A DNA stretch of 64,000 bases from Verrucomicrobiia bacterium (GTDB lineage: Bacteria > Verrucomicrobiota > Verrucomicrobiia > Limisphaerales > UBA9464). Made by a program: the position numbers and the translations under genes. Location: contig JAHCBB010000010.1 in assembly GCA_019634635.1 (NCBI GenBank), positions 1 to 64,000 of the forward strand, given 5' to 3'. The notes beneath the pieces are model-generated. The model ran no database searches. It was not told the origin of the DNA and saw only the letters and a program-made list of their open reading frames with translations. Numbering within the stretch: the first letter of the stretch is position 1; every line of letters begins with the position of its first letter. Positions 18,434-27,308 of this stretch are shown piece by piece.

Positions 18434-19801
18434 CTACGGTTTGGGCATCGCGATGGTGAATTCGGCGGTGAGGGGGCGGAGGAAAACGACTTCCGGGGTG
18501 ACCACCTGGATGTCGGAAGGAAGACGGAGGAGGAACGGTTGGATGTCATCGCGTCGGCCTTGATTTTCGGGTTCCGCGGCCCACAAGCGGCCCTGCTCGT
18601 CCCGAATTCGCACCCCGATCCGGTCGTCTCCGGGAAGGGCGGGGGCGCGCAGGTAGAGGGTGGGAACTGGGGTGTAATGTCCGTACCAGGTTTGTCTCCG
18701 AGTGGGGGTCAACGAGGCCGTCACGGAAACCCAACCCGACGGCGCGCCGCCCATCACCGGAGCCATTCGGGCGTGGGGCGGTGGATTGGTGGTGAGCTGG
18801 CGCTCCGTGAATGTGTACATCCCAGGCGGCAGGACGCCGAGCGCGTCGAAGGTCACCGGACCGGTGGTGGCATTGAGCGACCAAGTCAGGCCGGGCCCGA
18901 GTTGGCGCAGGTTGATATTGGGCAGAGTCACCGCCACCTCTTGAAGCAGCGCGTTGGTCACGCTGGGAAAGACCTGAACATGGAAGCGCTGGACAGGCTC
19001 GTGCAGCCCGAGGTTCTGTCCTCGATTACCTGTGGAATCTTCCGCCCACCACTCGGGAACCAACCAGCCGTCGGCCGGTTGGCGGCCTTTGCGCAGCTCG
19101 AATTGGGGAACCCAGTGCTGACTCGGAGTCTCCCACGGCTTCTCCGGGCCCCCGTTGGTGCTTCGGATGAATCCGCTCAGAATGAGCTCCACACCCTGCT
19201 CCGAGTGAACGGCGGGCAGGGGAGTGGGGCTCCAGACCGGAGCGGCGGTAACCAGGTTCGGATTGGAGACGGTGACTGTGTGGGACTCCTGACTTCGGAT
19301 CGAAGTGAGCCGCAGCGTGAGAACGGGACTGCCGCGTGGATAACTTGGAAATCCGTGCGCGACCCGGGAACCCTTGTTAAAGCCGTACCAGGACTTGTGG
19401 CTGGCCGGGAACAGGTCGCCGTGCTCATTGATGAACTCGAGCCGGCACTCCTGACAATCAATGAACTGCTTCTGGGCCGGGTCGAATCCGTTGAGCCACA
19501 CGACGAGTTCCGGTTGTTTGCTGCTCCAGTGCGTCCGACCGCGGGCCGGACTCAGCCAATCCGTCACCGGCTGCGGAATCCATCGGCCGAACCGCTCCAA
19601 GAACACACTGCGCTGACCCAACACGACATTGGTCTGATAAGTGATGGCTTCGATGATCCATTGCTGCCCGTTGCTCTGGGTGACCGTGGGCAGCGCGTCC
19701 CGGCTCCCGGAACTGCGGGAGATGTAAAGGACAGCCCCGCCCAGAACGAGCAGGAGTCCGAGGATGCCCCAAAGACGATTCCTCCCGGAAACAGGGTTCA
19801 T
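18434..19801 (-). CDS. membrane-anchored hypothetical protein
   Basis: A 455-residue protein with one N-terminal transmembrane segment (about residues 9-28, LWGILGLLLVLGGAVLYI). The rest is beta-rich and Trp/Pro-rich and likely periplasmic. A CQEC motif occurs near residue 115. No catalytic pattern or known domain is recognised. It lies between the kinase-sigma operon and the sulfatase on the same strand, separated by 124 bases from the latter, so a role linked to either is only a guess. Confidence 0.7.
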   Translation of the reverse strand: MNPVSGRNRLWGILGLLLVLGGAVLYISRSSGSRDALPTVTQSNGQQWIIEAITYQTNVVLGQRSVFLERFGRWIPQPVTDWLSPARGRTHWSSKQPELVVWLNGFDPAQKQFIDCQECRLEFINEHGDLFPASHKSWYGFNKGSRVAHGFPSYPRGSPVLTLRLTSIRSQESHTVTVSNPNLVTAAPVWSPTPLPAVHSEQGVELILSGFIRSTNGGPEKPWETPSQHWVPQFELRKGRQPADGWLVPEWWAEDSTGNRGQNLGLHEPVQRFHVQVFPSVTNALLQEVAVTLPNINLRQLGPGLTWSLNATTGPVTFDALGVLPPGMYTFTERQLTTNPPPHARMAPVMGGAPSGWVSVTASLTPTRRQTWYGHYTPVPTLYLRAPALPGDDRIGVRIRDEQGRLWAAEPENQGRRDDIQPFLLRLPSDIQVVTPEVVFLRPLTAEFTIAMPKP

Positions 19802-19925
19802 GATTTGAGCCTTGGTGAGACCGCGGTTTGACGCAAGTTGCCGTTGGAATCCGTTGCGGACTTCCCTTCAACCGCCCTTTGAAGAGAGCCAGATGATCGG
19901 GTTCACCGGGCATTGCCCGCGGGCC

Positions 19926-21353
19926 CTACCACTGCGGCACCCAATCCTCGGACGCCGTCCGGGCCGTTCGAAGATAAGCATCCAGCCGTGCGACCATCTC
20001 CGGGTGCGCGGCGGCCACATCGGTGAGTTCGCCGGGATCCGCGTCCAGGTCGTGGAGGACGATGGGTGCGTCAGGCGCGCCCCGACGCAGTCCCTTCCAT
20101 CGGCCCTGGAGCAATGCCGCCTGCTGGAAGCCGCCCTCATGGAACTCCCAGTAGAGGAACTCGTGGGATGGCACCGTCTCCGGACGCCCCTCCAGCACCG
20201 GGACCAGGCTCAACGAGTCGAGGCCCGCAGGCATGGGAACTCCGGCCAGTTCGGCCGCCGTGGCCATCCAGTCACCGAAATAGGCGACATGGTCGGAGGT
20301 TGCACCCACCGGAACCCGGCCCGGCCACCACGCGATCGCCGGCACGCGAATGCCCCCGTCGGTCAGGCTCCGTTTGATGCCTCGAAGGGGTCCCGCGGGT
20401 CGAAACCGGGAGAGGTCATGGCCGCTCTCCCTGTGAGGTCCGTTGTCGCTTGTAAAAATTACCAGGGTCTTCCGCGAAAGTCCGAGGAGCTCCAGGTGGT
20501 CGAGGAGCCGCCCGACCTGGCTGTCGAGGCGGGTGATCATTGCGGCGTGTCCCTTGTCGGCATCGGGCCAGTCCAGGATACCGTACGGTCCGAAGTCGGG
20601 CGGCTGGGCGCCGTTGCCGAGGTCCCGGAAACGTTCGTTGTTTCCGTGGGGAGCCACCGGGCTCCAGAACAGGAAGAACGGATGGTGCGCGTGCCGGGAA
20701 ACAAATTTCAGCGCCTCGTCGGCGAAGAGGTCGTCGGCGTACAAGAGGCCCTCCGCGGCATGGCCGGCCCCCTCGGTGCCGACCGGCGTGATGCGATTGG
20801 GCAGCGGGACCCGTTCTTCGTTGCGCCAGAGGAAATCCGGGAACGGGTTGTGTGCATGGCGCTGGTTGAGGTAACCGAAGAACTCGTCAAAACCCTGCTG
20901 CCGGGGCAGGCCGCCTGCCGCCGGGCCGATGTCTCCAAGCCCCCATTTGCCAACGAGGCCGGTGGCATAGCCTGCCTCCCGAAGTGTTTGCGCCACCGTT
21001 CGATCCTCCAGCCGCAGGGCCTGCGCTGCAGGGTGGTTGGGCCCCGCGTTGCCCCGCACCCGGGTATGGCCGTGGTGAAGACCGGTCATCAACACGGACC
21101 GGGAAGGGGCACAGACCGTGGCGCCTGCGTAGAAGCGGGTGAACCGCAGGCCCTCGCGCGCCATCCGGTCCAGGCGGGGCGTGCGAATCACACGCTGCCC
21201 GTAGCATCCGACCTCCCCGTAGCCCAGATCATCCGCCATCACCCAGATCAGGTTGGGCGTTTCCGTGGCAGCTTTGACCATCCATGCGGACAGGATCGTG
21301 GCGATCAGTATCCAACCGGTTCGGAGCTGGAAGCCTCGAAAGCGGAAATCCAT
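19926..21353 (-). CDS. secreted sulfatase
   Basis: A 475-residue type I sulfatase. A signal peptide covers about residues 1-29. The metal-binding DD of MADDLGYGEVGCYG is at 41-42. The active-site consensus CAPSR begins at Cys81, which would be converted to formylglycine by a maturation enzyme not seen here. VGKWGLG with its Lys, then FFLFWSPVAPH and ITSDNGPH-like motifs, complete the set (the window has IFTSDNGPH). It hydrolyses sulfate esters, probably on polysaccharides, in the periplasm or outside. Such enzymes are abundant in Verrucomicrobiota that feed on sulfated glycans. Confidence 0.92.
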   Translation of the reverse strand: MDFRFRGFQLRTGWILIATILSAWMVKAATETPNLIWVMADDLGYGEVGCYGQRVIRTPRLDRMAREGLRFTRFYAGATVCAPSRSVLMTGLHHGHTRVRGNAGPNHPAAQALRLEDRTVAQTLREAGYATGLVGKWGLGDIGPAAGGLPRQQGFDEFFGYLNQRHAHNPFPDFLWRNEERVPLPNRITPVGTEGAGHAAEGLLYADDLFADEALKFVSRHAHHPFFLFWSPVAPHGNNERFRDLGNGAQPPDFGPYGILDWPDADKGHAAMITRLDSQVGRLLDHLELLGLSRKTLVIFTSDNGPHRESGHDLSRFRPAGPLRGIKRSLTDGGIRVPAIAWWPGRVPVGATSDHVAYFGDWMATAAELAGVPMPAGLDSLSLVPVLEGRPETVPSHEFLYWEFHEGGFQQAALLQGRWKGLRRGAPDAPIVLHDLDADPGELTDVAAAHPEMVARLDAYLRTARTASEDWVPQW

Positions 21354-21646
21354 GCCTTCATTCTGTCCGCCCGGACCCGCAGATGCGAGCCGCCGCCTGC
21401 GAAAGTTCCCCTGATTTCAGCGGCCCGGGCGGTGATCTCGCGCAGCCAATGCGCTCGAAGCCACCGGGCCAGAACGACCGCAGAGCCGTCCGGAGGTATC
21501 GAACCTCCAGCTCGCGGACCCTCCACAGGCATGCCGACAGCAGCCAGGCGCACCGAGGGATGGTGCGGGCATGGCAGGCGCGTCCCTCCAGACTCCGGGT
21601 CCGTACGACTTGACGGCAGCAGTGGCGACGAGGACAACCGCCCGTC

Positions 21647-23290
21647 ATGCACCGTGGCAAATCCAACGTCCTCATCGTCGGTGCCGGCCCGGTCGGTTTG
21701 ACCCTCGCTTGCGACCTCCTGCGTCGAGGAGTGCGACCACGCCTCATTGATCGCCTCGCGCAGCCCTCGCCCTACTGCCGCGCCATCGGGATCACGCCGC
21801 GATCGCTCGAACTCTGGGAGGGGCTCGGAATCGTGCCGGATCTCCTCGACGCCGGATTGTGGTTGACCGGCCTCCGCAGCATCGTTGACGGGATCGTGCG
21901 GGATCATCCGGTCCACCTCGATGATCTGCCCTACTCGTCCTTGGCGGTACCGCAGTACGAGACCGAACGCATCCTGACCCGGCGGCTCGAGGCGCTGGGA
22001 GGAGCGATTGAGCGGGGCGTGGAGTGCGTCGGACTGACCGAAGGGGAGCAGGGGGTTCAGGTATCGCTCGTCGATGCCGCCGGCGAGCGGAAGTCCGCCG
22101 ATTTTCGATTCGTCGTCGGATGCGACGGCGCGCACAGCGCGGTGCGGAAGGCGCTGGGGATTCCCTTCGAGGGATCGGCGCTTCCCTACGAGTTCATGCT
22201 CGGCGACGTGCGAATCGCCTGGGATGAACCGCGTGGGATGGCGGTGCAGTCGGTGCATCCGGTATCCGGCGGGCCTCCCGACATTTTCATCGCCGTGCCG
22301 CTGCCGGAGCGCGGGCGCTATCGCGTCTCGATGTTCGCACCGGCGGAGGTCGCCGTGATCGCCGCCTCGGAGGTCCACGGAATCCAATCGGAGCGACCGG
22401 CGCCGGGACTTCCGGCGCTCCAGGCCGTCGCCGATCGGCTCCTTCCCGGCAAGGCGATCCTGCACGACATTCGCTGGTCCTCGATTTTCCGGATCGGGAT
22501 GCGCCTCGCCGCCCGCTATCGGTCGGGGAACACTTTCCTGGCCGGCGATGCGGCGCACATTCATCCGCCGACGGGAGGTCAGGGGATGAACACGGGCATC
22601 CAGGATGCTTGCAACCTGGCGTGGAAGTTGGCGCTCGTCGCGGAGGGTGCAGCGCCACCGACGCTGCTGGAGAGTTACGAGGCCGAACGGCGACCGGTGG
22701 GGCAGGAGGTCATTGAACGGACGACGCGGGCGAGCATGCGCTTCGCCGCACCGGCGCCCGAGCCGGAGGCCGCGGCTGTCAAGCAGGCACGCCTCGCCGA
22801 TACGCAGATTCTCGTCCACTACCGATCAAGCCCGTGGGTGGCGACCTGGTCGGGCGCGACCGGACTGCGACCCGGCGATCGGGTGCCCGATTGCCTCGGA
22901 CTCCGCCGGGCGGGCGTCGGGTATCCGCTGCGACTCTTCGACCTGTTGCGAAGCACTGACCACGCCATGCTCGCCTTCCTGCCCCAAGCGTCGGCGCGGG
23001 AGGACGGAAGAGCGACCAAGGCGCTGCGTTTCCTGGCGGCGCGATCGGCGGCGGCGGGCAGACTTCGCATCCTCCTCGTCGCGGCCAAGGCCGATGCCAT
23101 TGACCGAGTCGAGTCGTTCGATCCCGGCATCACATGCTGCCACGACGAAGCCGGGACATTCGGTTCGACCTTTGGGCCTCCGCCCCGTTTCGTCCTCGTC
23201 CGTCCCGACGGATACGCGGCCTGGTGCGGCACGAGCCTCGACGATTCGGAACTTGCCCGGGTGCTCGCCGCGACGTTTGTCGCGACGTGA
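21647..23290 (+). CDS. FAD-dependent aromatic-ring monooxygenase (PheA/TfdB-like)
   Basis: A 547-residue flavoprotein. The dinucleotide-binding GAGPVGL motif is near residue 12, the group A DG motif is in VVGCDGAHSAVRKA, and the FAD ribityl motif FLAGDAAHIHPPTGGQGMN lies near 300. A C-terminal thioredoxin-like domain of about 150 residues completes the phenol-hydroxylase-type architecture. Such enzymes hydroxylate phenolic or polyketide substrates using NAD(P)H and O2. The substrate cannot be read. It stands alone, divergent from the sulfatase, with 293 bases between their starts. Confidence 0.88.
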   Translation: MHRGKSNVLIVGAGPVGLTLACDLLRRGVRPRLIDRLAQPSPYCRAIGITPRSLELWEGLGIVPDLLDAGLWLTGLRSIVDGIVRDHPVHLDDLPYSSLAVPQYETERILTRRLEALGGAIERGVECVGLTEGEQGVQVSLVDAAGERKSADFRFVVGCDGAHSAVRKALGIPFEGSALPYEFMLGDVRIAWDEPRGMAVQSVHPVSGGPPDIFIAVPLPERGRYRVSMFAPAEVAVIAASEVHGIQSERPAPGLPALQAVADRLLPGKAILHDIRWSSIFRIGMRLAARYRSGNTFLAGDAAHIHPPTGGQGMNTGIQDACNLAWKLALVAEGAAPPTLLESYEAERRPVGQEVIERTTRASMRFAAPAPEPEAAAVKQARLADTQILVHYRSSPWVATWSGATGLRPGDRVPDCLGLRRAGVGYPLRLFDLLRSTDHAMLAFLPQASAREDGRATKALRFLAARSAAAGRLRILLVAAKADAIDRVESFDPGITCCHDEAGTFGSTFGPPPRFVLVRPDGYAAWCGTSLDDSELARVLAATFVAT

Positions 23291-23417
23291 GGCCAGCGAC
23301 GGCGCACACGGGTCGTTCGTTTCGACGCGCCTCTGTCGCGTGACGCACCATGGCACGAGCGCATCGCACCGGCATCGGAGACGCGTTGGACGAGACCACA
23401 TGTGCCGACGATGACGC

Positions 23418-23528
23418 GTGGACGCCCAGAAGATCCGGTCCATCGGGACCGCCGCCCGGCAGGTACTGGAGGCCCGACTCGGGCAGGAGGTCTTCCTGGA
23501 TCTGGACGTGCTGGTGGAGAAGCATTGA
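23418..23528 (+). pseudogene. remnant of the C-terminal KH domain of the GTPase Era
   Basis: Thirty-six codons ending at TGA 23526-23528 read as KIRSIGTAARQVLE, then LGQEVFLDLDVLVEKH. This matches the end of Era, where the KH domain has the pattern KI+xIGxxAR...VxLxLWVKV. A stop in the same frame at 23412 and no related sequence further upstream show that only the last part of the gene remains. A functional era should exist elsewhere. The call rests on motif recall without alignment. Confidence 0.55.
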
Positions 23529-23592
23529 GCTTCCAGAGTTCGCGTTATTTGTCGGTAACCTCGGGACTCCACCTCCTCAGGTATCCGGTGTC

Positions 23593-25977
23593 ATGAAGAC
23601 GGACCCTTCATCCCCCGTGTGTCCCCGTTGCGGCGGGGCGATTTCATCCGAGGCCCCCCAGGGGCTCTGCCCGCGCTGCGTTCTGCTGGGCGCGGCCACC
23701 AGCACCGAACCGGCGGCCGGTGCCTCCCTCCGGCAGGCGCCCGGTCTGGACGCGGTCCGCGCCGCGTTTCCGCAACTCGAGATCCAAGGGCTGATCGGTC
23801 AGGGCGGCATGGGGTTTGTGTATGCGGCGCGGCAGCCGCATCTGGACCGATTGGTGGCCCTCAAGCTGTTGCCGGTCGCTGCGGACAGCGATCCGGCCTT
23901 CGCCGAGCGCTTCGCCCGCGAGGGACGCCTGCTCGCGCGGCTGAACCATCCCAACATCGTCTCCGTTTACGAATTCGGCCAGGCGCCCGGATTTGCCTAT
24001 CTCCTCATGGAGTATGTGGACGGCGTCAACCTGCGGCAGGCCATGCGCTCCGGGCGCTTCTCGCCGTCCGAGGCCCTGGCCATCGTGCCCAAGGTCTGTG
24101 AGGCGCTGCAGTATGCCCACGACCAGGGCGTGCTGCACCGCGACATCAAGCCGGAGAACATCCTGCTCGATGCCCGCGGCCGCGTGAAGATTGCCGACTT
24201 CGGCATTGCCAAGCTGGCGGGCGACCGGCATCTGGATCCCACCCTCACCGCCAGCGGCGCCCGCCTGGGTACCCCGCACTACATGGCGCCGGAGCAGATC
24301 GAATCGCCGTCCGCCGTGGATCACCGGGCCGACATCTACTCCCTCGGCGTGGTCTTCTACGAACTGCTCACCGGAGAGCTGCCGCTCGGCCGCTTTGCCC
24401 CGCCGTCGGCGAAGGCTGATCTGGACGCCCGCATTGACGAGATCGTGATGCGCGCCCTGGCCAAGGAGCGCGAACTGCGCCAGCAGAGCGCCGGCGAGGT
24501 GAAGACCCAGGTGGAGGGGTTGGGCGAAGCCGGTCCCGGCGTGAAGAACGCCAGCGCTCCGGCCGCCGCGCCGCCGCTCACGCCGCTCCAGGACTTTGAA
24601 TACCGGTCCTCGCGCACCCTGTTTGGTCTGCCGCTCATCCATTACGTCTCCGGAGTGGATCCCCGCACCGGCCGTCCCCGCGAGGCCCGGGGCATCATCG
24701 CCATGGGACCCCGCGCCCGCGGCGGACTGGCCGTGGGCGGGAGCGCCCGGGGAATCATCGCCATTGGCGGTGGCGCATTTGGCGTTCTGGCCTTTGGTGG
24801 CATGGCCTGCGGCGGCGTGGCCGTCGGTGGCATGGCGCTCGGGTTGGTGAGCTTTGGCGGACTGGCGTTGGCAGTGCTCCTGGCCTGCGGCGGCATGGCC
24901 GTAGGATGGCACGCAGTGGGTGGTATGGCGGCCGGAGTCCAGGCAGCGGGCGGCATGGCCTTCTCAATGTTCCCGAACCCCATGCCACTGGAATGGCAAC
25001 TGGCCCTGCTACGGATGACCCGCTGGCTGTGGCTGCCCGCCATGGTGCCGGCGCTGGCGCCGCTGGCGGTGGCCGCCTGGGTGCATGGGAAGCGGCGCGA
25101 GCCGCCGCCGTCCTCGCCGGCGGCGCCGCGCAATCCCTGGCCCCGCCGCCTGTTCTGGCTGGTGCTCACGCTGGCGCTGGTGCCGATCCTGTCCATCGGC
25201 ACCGGACTCGCGGTGCCGGCGCTCCTTCAGAACGGCGCGGTCCGGAGCGCCCGGGTGGTGATGTGGCTGCCGCTGCTGGCGGCCATCTTCCTGGGGTTGC
25301 AGCTGGTCCGTCGCCCGGAGGGTCCCGCGTCCGACGCCCTGACCGTGGCCTGGAATCCCTGGCCGCGCCGCATCTTCCTCGCCGTCGTGCTGCTGGTTCT
25401 GCTGCCACTGCTGCTGCTGGTCGTGGGGGTGCTCATTCCGCAGCTACAGGCGAGACGAAACCCAGCCCGCCTGGACATCCCCACCGGCGCGGTACGGGAG
25501 GCGGAGACGGGTCTTGACCTGACCCTGCCACATAACCAGGCCACCCGGGTCGAGATCCGCTACTGGAGCAACGGGCTTCCGGTGGACCTCATCGGCGCGG
25601 GCTTCAGTGCGCGGCCGGGAATCGACTCCGGGATCTTGTCCGCATTCTGGACGCTTTGGCAGCGGCAACCGGACCAGCCGCGTCTGTTGTCCGGGGGCCC
25701 GGGAGGCTCCGGAGGGTTTCACGAAGTGAATTTTCCCGGGCATCTCCGGCTGCGGGGAACGAAGCTGGACCCGGTTCGCCTCGGTCCGGGCCAGTCTCGT
25801 ACCGAGTGGCTATTCCTGCCCGAAGGGCTGACCGCGGCCAACCTGTTCACCAATGCCGCTCCCGACGTCGGCGCAGGAGGGCCCCAGGTGCTCGGGGCTC
25901 CTCCAGGCCAACCTATGCAGCCCCTATGGGGAATCAGCGTTGAACTGGGCCCGGAATCGCAAGGCGCACCGCCATGA
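23593..25977 (+). CDS. Hanks-type Ser/Thr kinase with Gly-rich repeat region and transmembrane segments
   Basis: A 794-residue protein from the ATG at 23593; upstream in-frame codons run through the Era remnant and are rejected. Cys10, Cys13, Cys26 and Cys29 form a zinc-ribbon-like motif. The kinase domain covers about 62-325: GQGGMG loop, HRDIKPEN, IADFGIA and GTPHYMAPEQ. Residues about 365-460 are a tandem Gly/Ala repeat (units such as GIIAIGG, GVLAFGG, GGVAVGG). Several hydrophobic segments follow between about 470 and 690, then a short outer domain. The stop overlaps the sigma factor start as ATGA, so the two act in one pathway. Confidence 0.88.
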   Translation: MKTDPSSPVCPRCGGAISSEAPQGLCPRCVLLGAATSTEPAAGASLRQAPGLDAVRAAFPQLEIQGLIGQGGMGFVYAARQPHLDRLVALKLLPVAADSDPAFAERFAREGRLLARLNHPNIVSVYEFGQAPGFAYLLMEYVDGVNLRQAMRSGRFSPSEALAIVPKVCEALQYAHDQGVLHRDIKPENILLDARGRVKIADFGIAKLAGDRHLDPTLTASGARLGTPHYMAPEQIESPSAVDHRADIYSLGVVFYELLTGELPLGRFAPPSAKADLDARIDEIVMRALAKERELRQQSAGEVKTQVEGLGEAGPGVKNASAPAAAPPLTPLQDFEYRSSRTLFGLPLIHYVSGVDPRTGRPREARGIIAMGPRARGGLAVGGSARGIIAIGGGAFGVLAFGGMACGGVAVGGMALGLVSFGGLALAVLLACGGMAVGWHAVGGMAAGVQAAGGMAFSMFPNPMPLEWQLALLRMTRWLWLPAMVPALAPLAVAAWVHGKRREPPPSSPAAPRNPWPRRLFWLVLTLALVPILSIGTGLAVPALLQNGAVRSARVVMWLPLLAAIFLGLQLVRRPEGPASDALTVAWNPWPRRIFLAVVLLVLLPLLLLVVGVLIPQLQARRNPARLDIPTGAVREAETGLDLTLPHNQATRVEIRYWSNGLPVDLIGAGFSARPGIDSGILSAFWTLWQRQPDQPRLLSGGPGGSGGFHEVNFPGHLRLRGTKLDPVRLGPGQSRTEWLFLPEGLTAANLFTNAAPDVGAGGPQVLGAPPGQPMQPLWGISVELGPESQGAPP

Positions 25978-26720
25978 GCGATTCCTCAAGCCCGGCCGCA
26001 CCGGTCAGCGGCGCCTTCGCGCCCACCCGCTGGACGCTGGTGCTGCGCACCCAGGGTGATTCGGAGGAGGCGCGGACCGCACTCGGAGAGCTGTGCGCGG
26101 CGTATTGGGATCCGGTGTTTCGGTTCCTGCGGCGCGAGGGGCGGGGGGAGGATGCGGCGCGGGAACTGGCCCAAGACTTCTTCGCACGGGTGCTGTCGGG
26201 ACGCGGCTTCCCCGGCGCCTCACCGGAGCGCGGACGCTTCCGCTCCTTCCTGCTCGGCGCGCTGAAGCATTTCCTCGGCGATCTCCGCGACCACGAGCGC
26301 GCCGCCAAACGCGGCGGCGGCGTGGAACCGGAACGCCTGGAGGCCGCCACGGATTCCCATCCTGGATTCGAGGTGGCCTCGCCGGAGAGCCCTGCCGCGG
26401 ACTGCGCTTTCGACCGCCAATGGGCGCTCGCCGTGATGGCGCGCTCGCTGGGCGTGCTGGAGGCGGAGCAGGCTGGGTCCGGACGCGGCCCTTCGTTTGC
26501 GGTGCTCAAGGCCTGGCTGGTCGGGGATGCCCCGGCATTGTCGCAGTCCGAAGCCGCCCGCCAACTCGGCTGGACCGAGGGCGCGGTGAAGGTGGCCGTC
26601 CACCGGATGCGCCGCCGCTTTCGGGAAATCGTGCGCTCCGAGGTTGCCCAGACCGTTCCCGCAGCCGCCGACGTGGACGAGGAACTGCGCTACCTCGTGG
26701 ACGTGTTGTCTGCCGGATAA
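25974..26720 (+). CDS. ECF sigma-70 factor encoded with a Ser/Thr kinase
   Basis: A 248-residue sigma factor that overlaps the kinase gene by 4 bases. It is a paralogue of the factor at 13908-14642: region 2 has TRWTLVLRTQGDSEEARTALGELCAAYW, then AARELAQDFFARVL and RGRFRSFLLGALKHFL. Region 4 is around LGWTEGAVKVAVHRMRRRF. The insert between regions 2 and 4 is longer than in classical ECF factors. The preceding kinase is its likely regulator. No anti-sigma factor is nearby. Confidence 0.87.
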   Translation: MSDSSSPAAPVSGAFAPTRWTLVLRTQGDSEEARTALGELCAAYWDPVFRFLRREGRGEDAARELAQDFFARVLSGRGFPGASPERGRFRSFLLGALKHFLGDLRDHERAAKRGGGVEPERLEAATDSHPGFEVASPESPAADCAFDRQWALAVMARSLGVLEAEQAGSGRGPSFAVLKAWLVGDAPALSQSEAARQLGWTEGAVKVAVHRMRRRFREIVRSEVAQTVPAAADVDEELRYLVDVLSAG

Positions 26721-26774
26721 GCGGGTGGGAAGCCGACGCACTGCGGGCACCCTGCCTTATCGCACCAATGTCCA

Positions 26775-27074
26775 TCAGAGGGGGGGATTCGGCGGAGACG
26801 CTGTCGAGTTTCGAACGACACACGCTCGCGGTCCGCTGGCGGGTGGCCCCCGGGGCAACCGTACGCCATCGAACTCCGGCTCAGCGATCAGGCCCGCAAT
26901 CTCCAACTGTGGGAAGGCCGCGCGCACCGATTCCAGTTGCGGAACGTTCATCGGGTTCGGGCTCTCCGCGCCATCCGTGGACGCCGCAGCACCGCGCAGA
27001 ACACAACTCGGGCACAGGCCCCGGGGTGCCTCGGGCGGGATGGGGAGTCCGCACCGCGGGCAGGAGGGCAGCAA
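26775..27074 (-). pseudogene. N-terminal fragment of a third zinc-ribbon Ser/Thr kinase
   Basis: The frame starts with the same CPRCGLPIPPEAPRGLCPSCVL zinc-ribbon pattern (quoted here in parts: CPRC, EAPRGLCPSC) as the intact kinase at 23593 and continues to VRAAFPQLEIAGLI, the residues just before the kinase glycine loop. Homology then stops abruptly and no kinase domain follows. The fragment lies head-to-head in the opposite orientation downstream of the second kinase-sigma operon. The likely start codon is unclear (a TTG at 27074 is possible). It is best read as a truncated kinase gene. Confidence 0.6.
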
Positions 27075-27308
27075 TGCATCGGTATTCGTGTCACCCGCTT
27101 CCTGAGGAGATCGCGTGAGGAAGTTACCGGAATTCGTTCGGAATGGGCGACGAGGAAACGAAGCTCCGGCGGATGAGCTGATTCGGAGTCCTTCGGGGCT
27201 CCAATCGCCCCTTTCCCGACTTACCGGTGGTCGCTAAGCTGGCACGACAAAGGCGGGGCCGGCGGGATCTCGACACACCTTTGCGGACCGTCCTTCGGCC
27301 ACTCCTCC
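27075..27308. other. intergenic region between kinase relic and CotH-like gene
   Basis: The region holds the probable promoter of the plus-strand gene at 27309. Continued minus-strand reading upstream of the relic (GDTNTDALL) suggests that its true start lay within the first 60 bases here. Nothing else is recognised. Confidence 0.35.

Noticed and set aside
18401..19831. 476-codon plus-strand ORF opposite the anchored unknown protein
   Set aside because: It is antisense to a minus-strand gene with a credible transmembrane start and shows no domain.
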